The position numbers were made by a program, and so were the translations under genes. A stretch of 64,000 nt of DNA. Source: Clostridium weizhouense (GTDB taxonomy: Bacteria > Bacillota > Clostridia > Clostridiales > Clostridiaceae). Shown in pieces: positions 16,482-26,029 of this stretch (position 1 is its first letter; the number at the start of each line of letters is the position of its first letter). The notes under the pieces were generated by a model. The model had not been told where the DNA came from and searched no databases. It worked only from the letters and a program-made list of their open reading frames with translations. The DNA is taken from assembly GCF_019431045.1 (NCBI RefSeq), contig NZ_JAHXPT010000001.1:310001-374000 (forward strand), in the 5' to 3' direction.

Positions 16482-18491
16482 CTATTTTATTTTAAACTTA
16501 CTTACTTCTGTTGTTAGGTTATCTGCAAGATCTTTTAAGTCAGTAGCACAATTAGTAAAGTTTTGAATATTACTTGAAAGTTCTTGTATTGCAGCTGTTA
16601 CTTGCTCTGTAGATGCTGTAGTCTCTTCTGATATACTTGCTATGCTTGTTACATTTTCTTCAAGTGTATTCTTATTGTTATAAACATCTGTAATACTTTT
16701 GCTTATTAAATCTATATTTTCATTTAAATTAAATATAGATTTCACTATATCTTTAAGAACATTATCAACTTGCTCTGATGCTTTTCCTTGCTCTTTAAAG
16801 TTTACAGAAACACCATCCATAGCTTCTAATGTTTGTTTCGAACTATGGTACATACCCTCTAATATTTTCTCTATATCTGCTGTTGAATTATTTGATTGTT
16901 CAGCAAGCTTTCTTATTTCATCTGCAACAACTGCAAAGCCACGTCCACTTTCTCCTGCTCTTGCTGCTTCTATAGCTGCATTTAAAGCTAAAAGATTTGT
17001 TTGCTCTGTTACTGCTGTTATTGATGCTATTATATTACCTATATTTTGCATACTATTATGAAGATCTATAATTTGTTTGTTTATATTTTCATAAGAAGCC
17101 TTAGAGTGCTCAGTAGCATTATTTAGTGTTTCAACTGCATCTCTACCTCTCTTACTATTATTTTTAGCTTCTTCTGATATAGTTTCTATTGCTCTTGCAT
17201 TATTATTTATACCATCTATCTTTGAAGATAAACTCACAACCTCATTTAATATATTTTCTATATTTGTTGTTTGAGATGTGGCACCTGTAGCTATATCATC
17301 CATAGTCGCAGAAACTTCTTCCACAAATGCAGATGCATCTTGTGCCATGCCTTCAATATCTGATGAATTTTGAAAAACCTTATCTGTTGAACTATCTACG
17401 CCTTCAAGTAATGTTGCTACATTATTAACCATAATGTTAAAGCTCTCTGATAATTCACCAAACTCATCCTTTGATTTTACTTCTAATCTTTTAGAAAAAT
17501 CTCCTTGTGACGCTAATTTAAATCCATTCTTTAAATCTCTAACACTGTTATTAAACTTATTATATATATAAGTAGCTATAATAATTGCTAAAATAGCAAA
17601 TACTATTATTAATATCCCAGTTATAACTGCTATTCTTGTTGTTTTGTTTGTAAGTTCTACTAATGGTATTGATGAAACTATTTTCCAGCCTGTAATTTCA
17701 TTAGTTTCATAAAAAGCTATTCTCTTAACTCCATTAACTTCATATTTAACATTACCACTCTTATTGGAATCTATCTCCTTCCATGCAGATAATTTTGAAA
17801 AATAATCAGTTCCTAGTAATGACTTAGTTTGAGTTGCAATTCCTATTCCTTTTTTATCAAATATAGATACTGTTCCATTCTCTCCAACTTTAAAATTAGA
17901 AAGTTTACTTGAAAGCTTTTCTAAATCTATATCTATACCTATAACCCCTACTAGTTCATTATTTTTAACAACAGCCTTAGCTACAGATATTGTCTTTTTC
18001 CCTGTAACTGTATCTGTGTATATTTCACTTACATTAAACTTTTTACTTTCAGCTGCTCCTTTATACCACTCCGTTTCTGACCAGTTAATATCTGAACTAA
18101 TTTCTGATGAAGGTGCCATTACAAAAATATTAGACTTTGTAGCATAATAAACATTTAAAAATGAATCATTATTACTCTTAACATCATTTAAAAATAATTG
18201 AGTAAATTCTTTGTAATGAGGTTTTTCTTCTAGATCAGTAAAATCTACATTTACAGCTAAATTATTTATTTGAGTCTCTATCCCTCCTAATATGCTATCC
18301 ATATTTTGATTTATTGAATAAGAAAGACTTGTTACATTCTGGTTAAATTCTTTTTCTATTGATTTCTTAGTACTAAGATATGTTATTCCACCAAATATAC
18401 CTACTGAAAATATTGTTGTAGCTAAAAGTATAATAAAAATCTTAACAGAAAAATGATTAAAGTTAATCTTTTGTTTTTTTATCTTTGACAT
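16482..18491 (-). CDS. Methyl-accepting chemotaxis protein (dCache)
   Basis: A 669-residue transmembrane chemoreceptor. A membrane segment near 15-35 and another near 285-307 bracket an extracellular double-Cache ligand domain with the family-typical VYYATKSN and [20 protein letters not shown] stretches. A HAMP domain (~308-360) and a long coiled-coil signalling domain follow. The conserved tip is [24 protein letters not shown] (split here only for description), with [18 protein letters not shown] after it. Ligand unknown; such Cache domains often bind amino acids or organic acids. It is monocistronic. Confidence 0.95.
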   Translation of the reverse strand: MSKIKKQKINFNHFSVKIFIILLATTIFSVGIFGGITYLSTKKSIEKEFNQNVTSLSYSINQNMDSILGGIETQINNLAVNVDFTDLEEKPHYKEFTQLFLNDVKSNNDSFLNVYYATKSNIFVMAPSSEISSDINWSETEWYKGAAESKKFNVSEIYTDTVTGKKTISVAKAVVKNNELVGVIGIDIDLEKLSSKLSNFKVGENGTVSIFDKKGIGIATQTKSLLGTDYFSKLSAWKEIDSNKSGNVKYEVNGVKRIAFYETNEITGWKIVSSIPLVELTNKTTRIAVITGILIIVFAILAIIIATYIYNKFNNSVRDLKNGFKLASQGDFSKRLEVKSKDEFGELSESFNIMVNNVATLLEGVDSSTDKVFQNSSDIEGMAQDASAFVEEVSATMDDIATGATSQTTNIENILNEVVSLSSKIDGINNNARAIETISEEAKNNSKRGRDAVETLNNATEHSKASYENINKQIIDLHNSMQNIGNIIASITAVTEQTNLLALNAAIEAARAGESGRGFAVVADEIRKLAEQSNNSTADIEKILEGMYHSSKQTLEAMDGVSVNFKEQGKASEQVDNVLKDIVKSIFNLNENIDLISKSITDVYNNKNTLEENVTSIASISEETTASTEQVTAAIQELSSNIQNFTNCATDLKDLADNLTTEVSKFKIK

Positions 18492-18700
18492 ATTTCCCTC
18501 CTAAATAGATTTATTTTCTAAATTTAGTTTATTGCTTACACATATATATCGGCCCTTTTTTATCAAATTTAAGTATAAATAAGTAAATTTAGGATTCTAT
18601 TTTTGCTATAGCTAGTTTTTTAATACTAAGAATTAGTTTTTCACCTACTTTCATATGAATTGCGTCCACTACAACTTTATCTGTAAATTTTTATTATTTA

Positions 18701-18729
18701 TTCACAATATTTAACTTATTTGGTATAAT
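18701..18729 (+). promoter_or_regulatory. Sigma-A promoter of the lectin gene
   Basis: TTCACA, 17 bases, TATAAT: a near-consensus housekeeping promoter 75 bases upstream of the lectin start. The rest of the 313-base gap (18492-18804) shows no gene. Confidence 0.75.
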
Positions 18730-18804
18730 AAAATTTGAACTATATTTAAATTTTAAACAATTAAAATTTTCAATTGATAAAAAGCATAAGGATGTGATTA
18801 GATA

Positions 18805-19341
18805 ATGAAGAAAAATATATTATCAAAAATGATTTTTACTCTTTGTACAGCAACATTATTATTTATTACTACAAATTCTAGTATACCTGCTTTTGCTTCA
18901 GATGCTATTATTTCTGGACAAACTTATAAGATTATTAATGTTAATAGTGGAAAAGCCTTAGACGTATATGCTGCTGGACGAGATAATTTTACTAATGTTG
19001 ATGTTTATTCTGATAACGGTACAGGAGCTCAGAAGTGGAAAGTAATTGTAGACTCTGATAAACTATGTAAGTTAATTAATATTAATAGCGGAAGAGTTCT
19101 TGATGTATATAGTAGAGGACTTTCTGATTACGCCAATGTAAATATCTATGATGATAATGATACAGATGCTCAAAAATGGAGAATATTATATAACAATGAT
19201 GGAACGTATAAATTAATTAATGTTGGTAGCAATAAAGCTCTTGATGTATATGCTGCCGGGACTGAAAACTATACCAATGTAGATATTTTTACCGACAATG
19301 GTACAGGGGCTCAAAAGTGGGAATTTATTGCGATTAATTAA
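18805..19341 (+). CDS. Secreted ricin-type beta-trefoil lectin
   Basis: A 178-residue exported protein: signal peptide MKKNILSKMIFTLC...PAFA, then three repeats of about 48 residues, each with YKLINV/YKIINV, a GKALDVYAAG-like stretch and ending in AQKW (QxW). Three QxW repeats make one complete beta-trefoil carbohydrate-binding domain, with no enzymatic domain attached. GTGATTAGATA lies before the ATG, a weak ribosome site. It probably binds galactose-type glycans outside the cell. It is the last chromosomal gene before the island, lying convergent to the displaced rlmD end. Confidence 0.9.
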   Translation: MKKNILSKMIFTLCTATLLFITTNSSIPAFASDAIISGQTYKIINVNSGKALDVYAAGRDNFTNVDVYSDNGTGAQKWKVIVDSDKLCKLININSGRVLDVYSRGLSDYANVNIYDDNDTDAQKWRILYNNDGTYKLINVGSNKALDVYAAGTENYTNVDIFTDNGTGAQKWEFIAIN

Positions 19342-19345
19342 TCTA

Positions 19346-19392
19346 AAATAGCAAGTCAAAAATACATTGTATATTGACTTGCTATTTTTATT
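19346..19392 (+). terminator. Terminator of the lectin gene
   Basis: Stem AAATAGCAAGTCAA/TTGACTTGCTATTT followed by TTTATTT, five bases after the lectin stop codon. Confidence 0.85.
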
Positions 19393-19417
19393 TATATTAA
19401 TTTTTATTCCAATGTTA

Positions 19418-19471
19418 TTATTTGGTTAATTTAATAACAACTTCCGCGTGAGGGGTATCTTGAATAAATAT
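19418..19471 (-). pseudogene. rlmD: Displaced 3' end of rlmD (left island junction)
   Basis: Read on the minus strand this encodes DTPHAEVVIKLTK followed by a stop. The intact rlmD at 45522-46877 ends [14 protein letters not shown]. The fragment has no start and is preceded by an in-frame stop. Its orientation is the same as intact rlmD and it begins exactly at the shared TGAGGGGTAT core. It is best explained as the host's original rlmD terminus, pushed 26 kb away when an element integrated and supplied a substitute terminus. Confidence 0.82.
19449..19458. other. Attachment site, left end of island
   Basis: TGAGGGGTAT, identical to 45556-45565. It lies in the codons for TPH near the C-terminus of rlmD and marks the crossover between displaced host sequence (left) and island sequence (right). 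Confidence 0.78.
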
Positions 19472-19586
19472 ACCAAGTTATAACTTAATATATTTTATTG
19501 TATCTATCTATAATTGAAATTACTTCAAACTTTAGACTAAAAATATTAAATCAATACATATTATATTTTAAAGTAATATATTATAA

Positions 19587-19625
19587 CTTACTGATGGTCG
19601 GAAGAATGTCGGAAATTTTAATTCT
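19587..19625. other. Left-end inverted repeat with ATGTCGG motif
   Basis: A 12-bp perfect inverted repeat, GGTCGGAAGAAT/ATTCTTCCGACC, encloses ATGTCGGAAATTTTA. ATGTCGG recurs at the right end (45462-45468). Such repeats near both ends of an element suit integrase arm-type or excisionase sites. The remainder of the 429-base gap from the lectin gene to 19770 holds the lectin terminator, the rlmD fragment and AT-rich DNA. Confidence 0.45.
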
Positions 19626-19770
19626 TCCGACCATATTTAATGTAATTTAAGTAATATCAATATTTTATAGTATTAATTAAATCTAGAATTAATCTTTTTA
19701 ACAATTATATTTAAATGCTATATTATATGATATAATTCAATTATATTTTATTGAAAGTAGGCGAATATTT

Positions 19771-20058
19771 ATGGCATTTAGAGATGAACAATATTTTGAA
19801 ATTTATTATAAAAATAGTACAAAAGAAATTTCAATTGAAATGAATGAATATGGAGAAACTTTATATAATCCTTTCTATGAAGTAAAAAATAAAGAATTTA
19901 AAAAATCACAAGAATATTTTATATTAGAAAAAGTTAAAGAACAAGTTGATAATAAAATTACTAAAAAAGATTTTGATTATGATCTTTTAGCAACTGAAAT
20001 AGAAGATGCTTACAATGAATATCGTGAAGAATCTGAAATACCTAATAATGATGATTAG
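19771..20058 (+). CDS. Hypothetical acidic 95-residue protein
   Basis: A soluble, acidic protein without cysteine, signal peptide or recognised motif. It begins MAFRDEQYFEIYYKN, is predicted mostly helical in its second half, and ends in a Glu/Asp-rich tail. GTAGGCG upstream is a weak ribosome site, but codon use resembles the island genes. It is the first gene inside the left end, converging on the amidase gene with which it shares a terminator. Function unknown. Confidence 0.65.
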   Translation: MAFRDEQYFEIYYKNSTKEISIEMNEYGETLYNPFYEVKNKEFKKSQEYFILEKVKEQVDNKITKKDFDYDLLATEIEDAYNEYREESEIPNNDD

Positions 20059-20112
20059 TTAAATTAAAAAATTATATGATATACACTATAATTAGTATCT
20101 CAACTTGTAAAC

Positions 20113-20148
20113 AAAAATCATTTTCTTAATTACAAGAAAATGATTTTT
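20113..20148. terminator. Bidirectional terminator, 19771 gene / amidase
   Basis: Perfect 15-bp stem AAAAATCATTTTCTT/AAGAAAATGATTTTT with a 6-base loop between two convergent genes; A and T runs suit both directions. Confidence 0.85.
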
Positions 20149-20176
20149 GCTAAATTTATTTTTATTAAAATAAATT

Positions 20177-20881
20177 TTATTTTATTCTAAGATCCTCTCC
20201 AACATAAATTAAATTTTCATCTTTAATTCCATTAAGTTCTACTAAACTTTCAACTGTAGTATTAAACTTTTGAGCAATTTTATATAGAGTATCTCCTTTA
20301 ACCACATTATAATAAACTTGATTTTCATTAAATGAACCTGATAAATCTTTTTCAATATCAAATACATTACATATACCATTAAATATAGCTCCTGCAACTC
20401 TTTCAGGATTATAACCGTTCATATCACTTTCACTATCACAAAAAGCACACTCTATTAGTAAGGCTGGCATAATAGTTTGGTTAATTACAAATAAATCTCT
20501 TCTATTTTTAATCCCTCTATTGTATAATCCTAACTCTTCAATTTCATTTAATATTGATATGCCTACCTGTTCAGCTATTCCTCCGGTAAGACATAACCCC
20601 TCTGCCCCTCTTCCTCCTGGACATGAATTATGATGAATTGATAAGAAGAAATCTGCTTTTCCTTTATTTGCTGCAACTACTCTTTGGTTTAACGAATCAT
20701 GTAAGCTTATTGCATTATATGGAGTACAGTTAATAACATTAATATTTGTAGCTTTAAATTTATCAATTAATTCCTTTCCAACCTCCATATTAAGTTCATC
20801 TTCCTTTCTAATCCCTATTGCTCCAGTATCAAAATTAACATTATGACCTATATCAATAGCTAAAGTATTTAATTTTTCCAT
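20177..20881 (-). CDS. N-acetylmuramoyl-L-alanine amidase with LysM
   Basis: A 234-residue cell-wall hydrolase. The Amidase_3 catalytic domain (~1-180) shows zinc-site motifs IDIGHN near residue 9, an ELNMEVG glutamate, LSIHHNS and LLIECAFCD; it cleaves the bond between muramic acid and the stem peptide. A LysM peptidoglycan-binding domain (VKGDTLYKIAQKFNTT...) occupies the last ~48 residues. The frame extends further upstream, but GGAGGTG sits 7 bases before the ATG at 20881, which is therefore the start. No signal peptide is present, as in phage-type lysins that need a holin or lysis. It is divergent from an atypical sigma factor gene; the pair resembles toxin/bacteriocin release modules. 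Confidence 0.9.
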   Translation of the reverse strand: MEKLNTLAIDIGHNVNFDTGAIGIRKEDELNMEVGKELIDKFKATNINVINCTPYNAISLHDSLNQRVVAANKGKADFFLSIHHNSCPGGRGAEGLCLTGGIAEQVGISILNEIEELGLYNRGIKNRRDLFVINQTIMPALLIECAFCDSESDMNGYNPERVAGAIFNGICNVFDIEKDLSGSFNENQVYYNVVKGDTLYKIAQKFNTTVESLVELNGIKDENLIYVGEDLRIK

Positions 20882-20926
20882 TTTTATACACCTCCAACTA
20901 AGATATATGGTTTTAAATACATATAT

Positions 20927-20968
20927 ACTATATATAGAAATATTTTTTATTAAAACACTATATATAGA
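20927..20968. promoter_or_regulatory. 12-bp direct repeats in amidase/sigma promoter region
   Basis: ACTATATATAGA occurs at 20927-20938 and again at 20957-20968, exactly 30 bases (about three helical turns) apart, in the 125-base region between the divergent genes. Each unit is itself partly palindromic. They are candidate regulator or sigma-factor binding sites shared by both genes. Confidence 0.45.
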
Positions 20969-21006
20969 TATCAAATGTATCTTTTAATAATTTCAAGGAG
21001 GGTTAT

Positions 21007-21582
21007 ATGGATTATAAATATATTGAGATTTTAGTTAGAAAATCTAAAGATGGAGATAAATTATCTAAAGAAAAACTTATTGAAGAGTTTAGACCTTTTA
21101 TATTAAATCTTTCAAAAAGAACCTTTATAGATGGATATGATCTATATGATATACAGAATGAATGTTATAAAAATCTACTTAAATGCTTAAACTCATATAA
21201 CTTAGAAAAACATAGATTTGTTGCTTATGCTACCAATGGAATAAAAAATAATATAAATGATCTTATAAAAAGATCTAAAAATAGAAGCTCTGCTGAAGGA
21301 TATGAAGCTCTTACCTTATGTGATAATTTAGAACATACATTACCATCTGATAATCCTAACTTAGAAGAGATACTTTGTGATAAATGTAATTTTGAAATTT
21401 TAAGATTGGCCATTAATAATTTAAGTGAAGAGGAAAAAGAACTTATAGATTTTGTTTTCTTTAAAAATAATACAATTAAACTTTACTCTGATTTAAAAGC
21501 TATGTGCTACTCCACTGCTGTTAATAGAAAGACTAGTGCTTTAAGAAAAATTGGTAGATATGTTAGTACTCTTAACAATTAA
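21007..21582 (+). CDS. Sigma-70-like factor (UviA/TcdR-type candidate)
   Basis: A 191-residue protein with the plan of a small alternative sigma factor: region 2 around 20-90 (LIEEFRPFILNLSKRT, DLYDIQNECYKNLLKCL, FVAYATNGIKNNINDLIKRSKNR) and a region-4-like helix-turn-helix at the C-terminus (LSEEEKELIDFVFF...STAVNRKTSALRKIG). It lacks an obvious region 1 or 3. It is reminiscent of the clostridial group-5 factors that drive toxin or bacteriocin genes (TcdR, BotR, UviA), but I cannot prove membership. AAGGAGGG precedes the ATG. Divergent to an amidase gene and in the same island as a YvrJ-type small membrane protein. Confidence 0.72.
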   Translation: MDYKYIEILVRKSKDGDKLSKEKLIEEFRPFILNLSKRTFIDGYDLYDIQNECYKNLLKCLNSYNLEKHRFVAYATNGIKNNINDLIKRSKNRSSAEGYEALTLCDNLEHTLPSDNPNLEEILCDKCNFEILRLAINNLSEEEKELIDFVFFKNNTIKLYSDLKAMCYSTAVNRKTSALRKIGRYVSTLNN

Positions 21583-21600
21583 CTTCAAATAATTAATTAA

Positions 21601-21637
21601 ATATCCTAAGGTAAAAAATTGCCTTAGGATATTATTT
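21601..21637. terminator. Terminator of the sigma-like gene
   Basis: Stem ATATCCTAAGG/CCTTAGGATAT followed by TATTTATTTT, after the stop at 21582; it also lies downstream of the minus-strand gene at 21675. Confidence 0.82.
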
Positions 21638-21674
21638 ATTTTATAAGTACTTTTATATTAATAATAATTATTAT

Positions 21675-21947
21675 CTAATATATTAGATAATTTTCATCAT
21701 ATCTTCTTAAAATTTCAAGTGTAGTGATTTGAACAAGATTTAATCTGAATATTGAATCATGCTCATCTGAAAGTCCAGGATGTGAACCCTGTGGATGAAG
21801 CCTCTTACAAAAGGTTTCAAAAAAACCTTGTCCATTATCTAACCATTCATTTAACGGTTTATAAAATATTGGTGGATCACATTTAGATAATGTAATTTTA
21901 GCATCCTGACTATTAACTGGAGAATTTCCAGTTATTTTTTCTGCCAA
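21675..21947 (-). CDS. Hypothetical protein downstream of hsdR
   Basis: A 90-residue protein starting at a TTG, chosen because AAGGAGAGG lies at the right distance and no ATG fits. It contains CDPPIFYKPLNEWLDNGQGF and ends in LEILRRYDENYLIY. No transmembrane segment or signal is seen and I do not recognise the family. It lies 79 bases after hsdR on the same strand, so it may be the last gene of the restriction operon, but its own ribosome site and composition do not show a link to restriction. Confidence 0.6.
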   Translation of the reverse strand: MAEKITGNSPVNSQDAKITLSKCDPPIFYKPLNEWLDNGQGFFETFCKRLHPQGSHPGLSDEHDSIFRLNLVQITTLEILRRYDENYLIY

Positions 21948-22026
21948 TTTAATTAACCTCTCCTTTTCCTACATTTAAACAATTAAATATTATCTAAATT
22001 TTATTATAATTTTAAGTTTAACCCTT

Positions 22027-25000
22027 TTATTTTTTTAACTCATTAAATATAACTTCAGACATCATATTCATAATAAAGTTCATCTTTTCTTCATCGCTGA
22101 ATAAACTCATAAAGAATTTATCATTTTCTTCATACCTATTTACAGCAACATCTTTAAACTTCTGTTCATATAAATACTTAAATAATGATTTATCATCTGC
22201 TTTAACAGCATTGACAATCTTTTCATCTTTGGCAAAATCTGATTTCATCTGTTCTAATACTTTATCCTGTTCAGTAAATGCAGTTCCAAATCTATCATTC
22301 ATTTTATCAATGATAACAGATAATGAGTCTTCCTTTTTCTCTTTACCACCAATGCCACCTTTAATATTAGCTACATAACCCTCACTCTTTTCTAAAAGTA
22401 TATCTCCTGAAAAAGTTTTATCAAGTCTATAGTATTCTAATATTAGCTTGTCCGATAAATCGATTTTAACATTTTCACCCTTAGGCAAGCATTTATTTAA
22501 GAATCTAGCATATACAAAGAACTTCTGCATATCTTTATCATACATTCGGCACACCTGTATAATGAATGAATATATTCTAACAAAAGTAGCAAGAGATGAT
22601 TTAAATTCTTCCCTTTCTTTATCTTCTTTTGCATTATATCTATCAAGAGCTGGTTTAATGCATCCAGTTAAAAGAGCCTGTGCATCTCTATTATCTTTAC
22701 CATAGAATATTTGTGCAAAATGTTCTACTTCCATAGGTTGATAAATTTGAAAAGAATCAAGTCCATTTTTTAAATCATAAATAACATTTGGATCTGTTTC
22801 TTGTTCTAATACTGTAGCTTCATAATAAGGTTGAAATGATTTCTGCATTTCTTCTGCACTATTTACAAAATCAAGTACAAAAGTATCTTCCTTACCTTTC
22901 ATTGTTCTGTTAAGACGAGATAATGTCTGTACTGCCTTAACTCCACTTAGCTTCTTATCTACAAACATAGTATGAAGTAATGGTTCATCAAATCCTGTCT
23001 GATATTTTTCTGCAACAATAAGCATATTAAAAGCATCACCATGAAATTCTTCTTTTAGTGAATCTTCCTTAATTGTATTGCCTTTTTTATCTTTATTTAA
23101 TCCTTCTTCTGTAAAATCTGTATCAGGAATATCAGGGTCATTTACAGTACCTGAAAAAGCTACAAGTACATCTAAATCAGTATAACCTTTTTCTTTTATA
23201 TATCTTCTAAATTCAAACAAGTATCTTACAGCATGAAGTCTTGATGCTGTAACTACCATTGCCTTAGCTTTACCACCAATTTTATTTTTAGTAATATTTC
23301 TAAAGTGTTCTATCATTATAGCTGTCTTTTGAGCTAAGTTATGTGGATGAAGACTTTCATATCTTGCTATTTCTTTAGCTCCCTTTGAAGCATCAACATC
23401 AGGGTCATCAGCTACTTTTTTAGCTATTTTATAATACATTTTATAAGTAGTATAATTTTTTAATATATCTAATATAAAATGTTCTTCTATAGCTTGTCTC
23501 ATAGAATAAATATGGAAAGCTCTATATGTTCTATCAGTCTGTTTATCTCCAAACATCTGTAATGTTTTTTCCTTTGGTGTAGCAGTAAATGCAAAGAATG
23601 ATAAATTGTCTATTATTCCATGTGATGCAAGTTCATCAAGCATCTTGTCTTCATCATCTTTTACATTTTCTTCTGCTTCATCTTCCATAACTCTGTATTC
23701 TTCTAATATGTCCTCAGTGTTGGCAAGTGCTTTCTTTAACTTTTTAGAAGCTTCACCAGTCTGGCTTGAATGAGCTTCATCTACAATAATTGCAAAATTG
23801 CCATCTGTCTGTACTTCTTTATAAATTACAGGAAATTTTTGAAGCGTAGTAATTATTATTCTTTTACCTGCATTTATAGCATCTCTTAAGTCTACTGCGT
23901 GCTTTTTCTTATCAATACATTCAACAACACCTAAAACATGGTCAAACTGATAAATTGTATCCTGCAACTGACTGTCAAGAACTCTTCTGTCTGTAACTAC
24001 TATTATTGATTTATATATAGGATTATTGTTATCATCATGTAATCCTGATAATCTATGAGCTAACCATGCAATAGAGTTAGATTTACCACTTCCTGCACTA
24101 TGCTGAATTAAATAGTTTTTTCCTGCTCCATTCTTCTTTACATCTTCAAGAAGTTTAGTTACTACATCTAATTGATGGTATCTTGGAAAGATTAGAGTTT
24201 CTGTAGTCTCTATAACCTTGCCATCTTCATCTTTCTTATCTTCTTTTTTAAGATGCATATATTTATGAATAATTTCCATTAACCTATCCTTGCACAACAC
24301 TTTTTCCCAAAGGTAAGATGTTTGGTATCCATCTGGATTTAATGGATTACCTGCACCACCAACATTACCACTACCATTAGACCCCTGATTAAATGGAAGG
24401 AAGTATGTATTCTCTCCATTCAATCTAGTTGTCATATGAACTTCAAATAAATCTACTGCAAAATGAACTAATACCCTGTTTCTAAAATCAAAGATAGTAT
24501 CCTTGCTTGCCCTATCAAATTTGTACTGATTGATAGCATTGTGTATAGTCTGCCCTGTAAATTGGCATTTAAGCTCCATAGATACTACTGGAATACCATT
24601 TAAGAATAAAACTATATCAATACTGTTTTCATTAAATATTGAATAATGTAGCTGTCTTGTGCAGTGTAATATATTATCATCGTATAATTTAACTCTTTCA
24701 GTATTATCAGTATTTGCAGGTTTAAAATATGCTACATCAAACTTAATACCTCTATCCTTAAATCCACGTCTTAATATAGCTAATAAACCATTAGTCTTAA
24801 CTTCTTTATTGAAACGCTTAATAAAACTTTCCTCACTAGCTGAGCCATAAATAGTCACATAACGTTCCCACTTCTTAGGTTGAGTCTTTTTAATAAACTT
24901 AATAAGACTATCATTATCTAAAGCTAATTCTCTATTAAAATTCTTTGGATTGCCTTTTATATATCCACCTTCAGTTATAAGATACTCTTCTATAGATTCT

Positions 25001-25035
25001 TCAAAGGCTTTTTCCTTTAATTCTTCTTCATTCAT
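22027..25035 (-). CDS. hsdR: Type I restriction enzyme, R subunit
   Basis: About 1002 residues. An N-terminal nuclease domain has the MELKCQ part of the PD-(D/E)XK site near residue 155. The superfamily 2 helicase motor has motif I HSAGSGKSNS, motif II VDEAHSSQ, motif III FTATP and motif VI QTLSRLNR. It translocates and cuts DNA unmodified by its HsdM/HsdS partners. A frame extension upstream is possible, but the ATG at 25035 overlaps the end of the preceding gene by 8 bases and follows GAGGGTGAG, giving translational coupling. Motifs look intact, so the system should be functional. It is the last of the four-gene set hsdM-hsdS-DUF5677-hsdR. Confidence 0.95.
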   Translation of the reverse strand: MNEEELKEKAFEESIEEYLITEGGYIKGNPKNFNRELALDNDSLIKFIKKTQPKKWERYVTIYGSASEESFIKRFNKEVKTNGLLAILRRGFKDRGIKFDVAYFKPANTDNTERVKLYDDNILHCTRQLHYSIFNENSIDIVLFLNGIPVVSMELKCQFTGQTIHNAINQYKFDRASKDTIFDFRNRVLVHFAVDLFEVHMTTRLNGENTYFLPFNQGSNGSGNVGGAGNPLNPDGYQTSYLWEKVLCKDRLMEIIHKYMHLKKEDKKDEDGKVIETTETLIFPRYHQLDVVTKLLEDVKKNGAGKNYLIQHSAGSGKSNSIAWLAHRLSGLHDDNNNPIYKSIIVVTDRRVLDSQLQDTIYQFDHVLGVVECIDKKKHAVDLRDAINAGKRIIITTLQKFPVIYKEVQTDGNFAIIVDEAHSSQTGEASKKLKKALANTEDILEEYRVMEDEAEENVKDDEDKMLDELASHGIIDNLSFFAFTATPKEKTLQMFGDKQTDRTYRAFHIYSMRQAIEEHFILDILKNYTTYKMYYKIAKKVADDPDVDASKGAKEIARYESLHPHNLAQKTAIMIEHFRNITKNKIGGKAKAMVVTASRLHAVRYLFEFRRYIKEKGYTDLDVLVAFSGTVNDPDIPDTDFTEEGLNKDKKGNTIKEDSLKEEFHGDAFNMLIVAEKYQTGFDEPLLHTMFVDKKLSGVKAVQTLSRLNRTMKGKEDTFVLDFVNSAEEMQKSFQPYYEATVLEQETDPNVIYDLKNGLDSFQIYQPMEVEHFAQIFYGKDNRDAQALLTGCIKPALDRYNAKEDKEREEFKSSLATFVRIYSFIIQVCRMYDKDMQKFFVYARFLNKCLPKGENVKIDLSDKLILEYYRLDKTFSGDILLEKSEGYVANIKGGIGGKEKKEDSLSVIIDKMNDRFGTAFTEQDKVLEQMKSDFAKDEKIVNAVKADDKSLFKYLYEQKFKDVAVNRYEENDKFFMSLFSDEEKMNFIMNMMSEVIFNELKK

Positions 25036-26026
25036 CCCTCTCACCCTCTTCAAATTCAATTTTGTCATCATCAAATATTTCATTATGCGCTGTGAAGTAA
25101 TATTTTCTTATTATATATATCCATTCATTTAAACATTTTAATGTCACTAGCGAATCCCCATTAGGAAACAATGTGAAGAATAGGCTTGATATTATTACAA
25201 GTGAAATTGCTGAATGTTCTGCTGGTGTAGTAATACCATAATCTGATCTCCCAGCTATTATTAAATTATCATTTTCACTATATCTAGACATTCTACCAAA
25301 TGTGCCTTGTGGTGATGCATGAACCACTTTATTAGCTAAATTATATTGTCTCTTCCAATCTCTAGTTGCGAAATGACACTGTCTTTGAATGTCTGCAAAT
25401 GTTATGTGTCTATCTATATTTTTTAAGCATTGTGCTGTCTTAGCCCAATCATATCTATCATTAGTATTTGTTGCCTCAAAATATGCTTTAGCAACATTTT
25501 CTCCATTCTGATTTATAAAATCTGCTATAATACTCAATTCATACATTGAACGCCATCTTGCATAAGCACCATCTGCAAATCCATTTTTCATTAAACAAGT
25601 TATTTCTAAAAATTGTTGTAATGCACGTGCATGAATCTCTCTTAATGATAGGAATAAATAATCTTTATTTTGCGTTTCTTGCTTATCTAGCTCTGAAACA
25701 TATTCACAATATTTTTCACTAGCTTCTAATGTCATTATATACATCGCATCTGATACTACAAAACACTTACCCCATTTTTGTTCCTGCCTTGCTAAAAATT
25801 CATTTGTTTCATTTCTTTTTTCCATAACTATCTCATACATTGTCTTTTCAAAATAATCAAGTGTATGATTGCTTATAGTATCTAATGTATGTCTGAAGTA
25901 ACCATCATAATCAATACTCTTAAAAAATTCTTCTATATCAATATCTTTATTTTTATCTTTTACTTTGCTTTTAATAGCTTCCATAATTCCTTCATTCATT
26001 ATTTCTACTACCATATCTTCAGCCAT
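25028..26026 (-). CDS. DUF5677-like protein inside the hsd operon
   Basis: A 332-residue, probably cytosolic, largely helical protein. Its central segment (REIHARALQQFLEITCLMKNGF, ARWRSMYELSIIADFI) and a helix with HVVHAS-type residues (NLANKVVHASPQG) resemble the DUF5677 family. This family turns up in restriction and other defence loci but has no defined biochemical role. GGAGGTG lies 7 bases before the ATG. It begins 4 bases after hsdS stops and ends 8 bases inside hsdR, so it is an integral operon member. Possibly a regulator or an extra defence component; that is inference. Confidence 0.75.
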   Translation of the reverse strand: MAEDMVVEIMNEGIMEAIKSKVKDKNKDIDIEEFFKSIDYDGYFRHTLDTISNHTLDYFEKTMYEIVMEKRNETNEFLARQEQKWGKCFVVSDAMYIMTLEASEKYCEYVSELDKQETQNKDYLFLSLREIHARALQQFLEITCLMKNGFADGAYARWRSMYELSIIADFINQNGENVAKAYFEATNTNDRYDWAKTAQCLKNIDRHITFADIQRQCHFATRDWKRQYNLANKVVHASPQGTFGRMSRYSENDNLIIAGRSDYGITTPAEHSAISLVIISSLFFTLFPNGDSLVTLKCLNEWIYIIRKYYFTAHNEIFDDDKIEFEEGERDE

Positions 26027-26029
26027 ATA

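Noticed and set aside
25036..25083. Longer hsdR start at 25083 (adds MKYLMMTKLNL...).
   Set aside because: It would overlap the previous gene by 56 bases and has no ribosome site; the ATG at 25035 has GAGGGTGAG and a standard short overlap.
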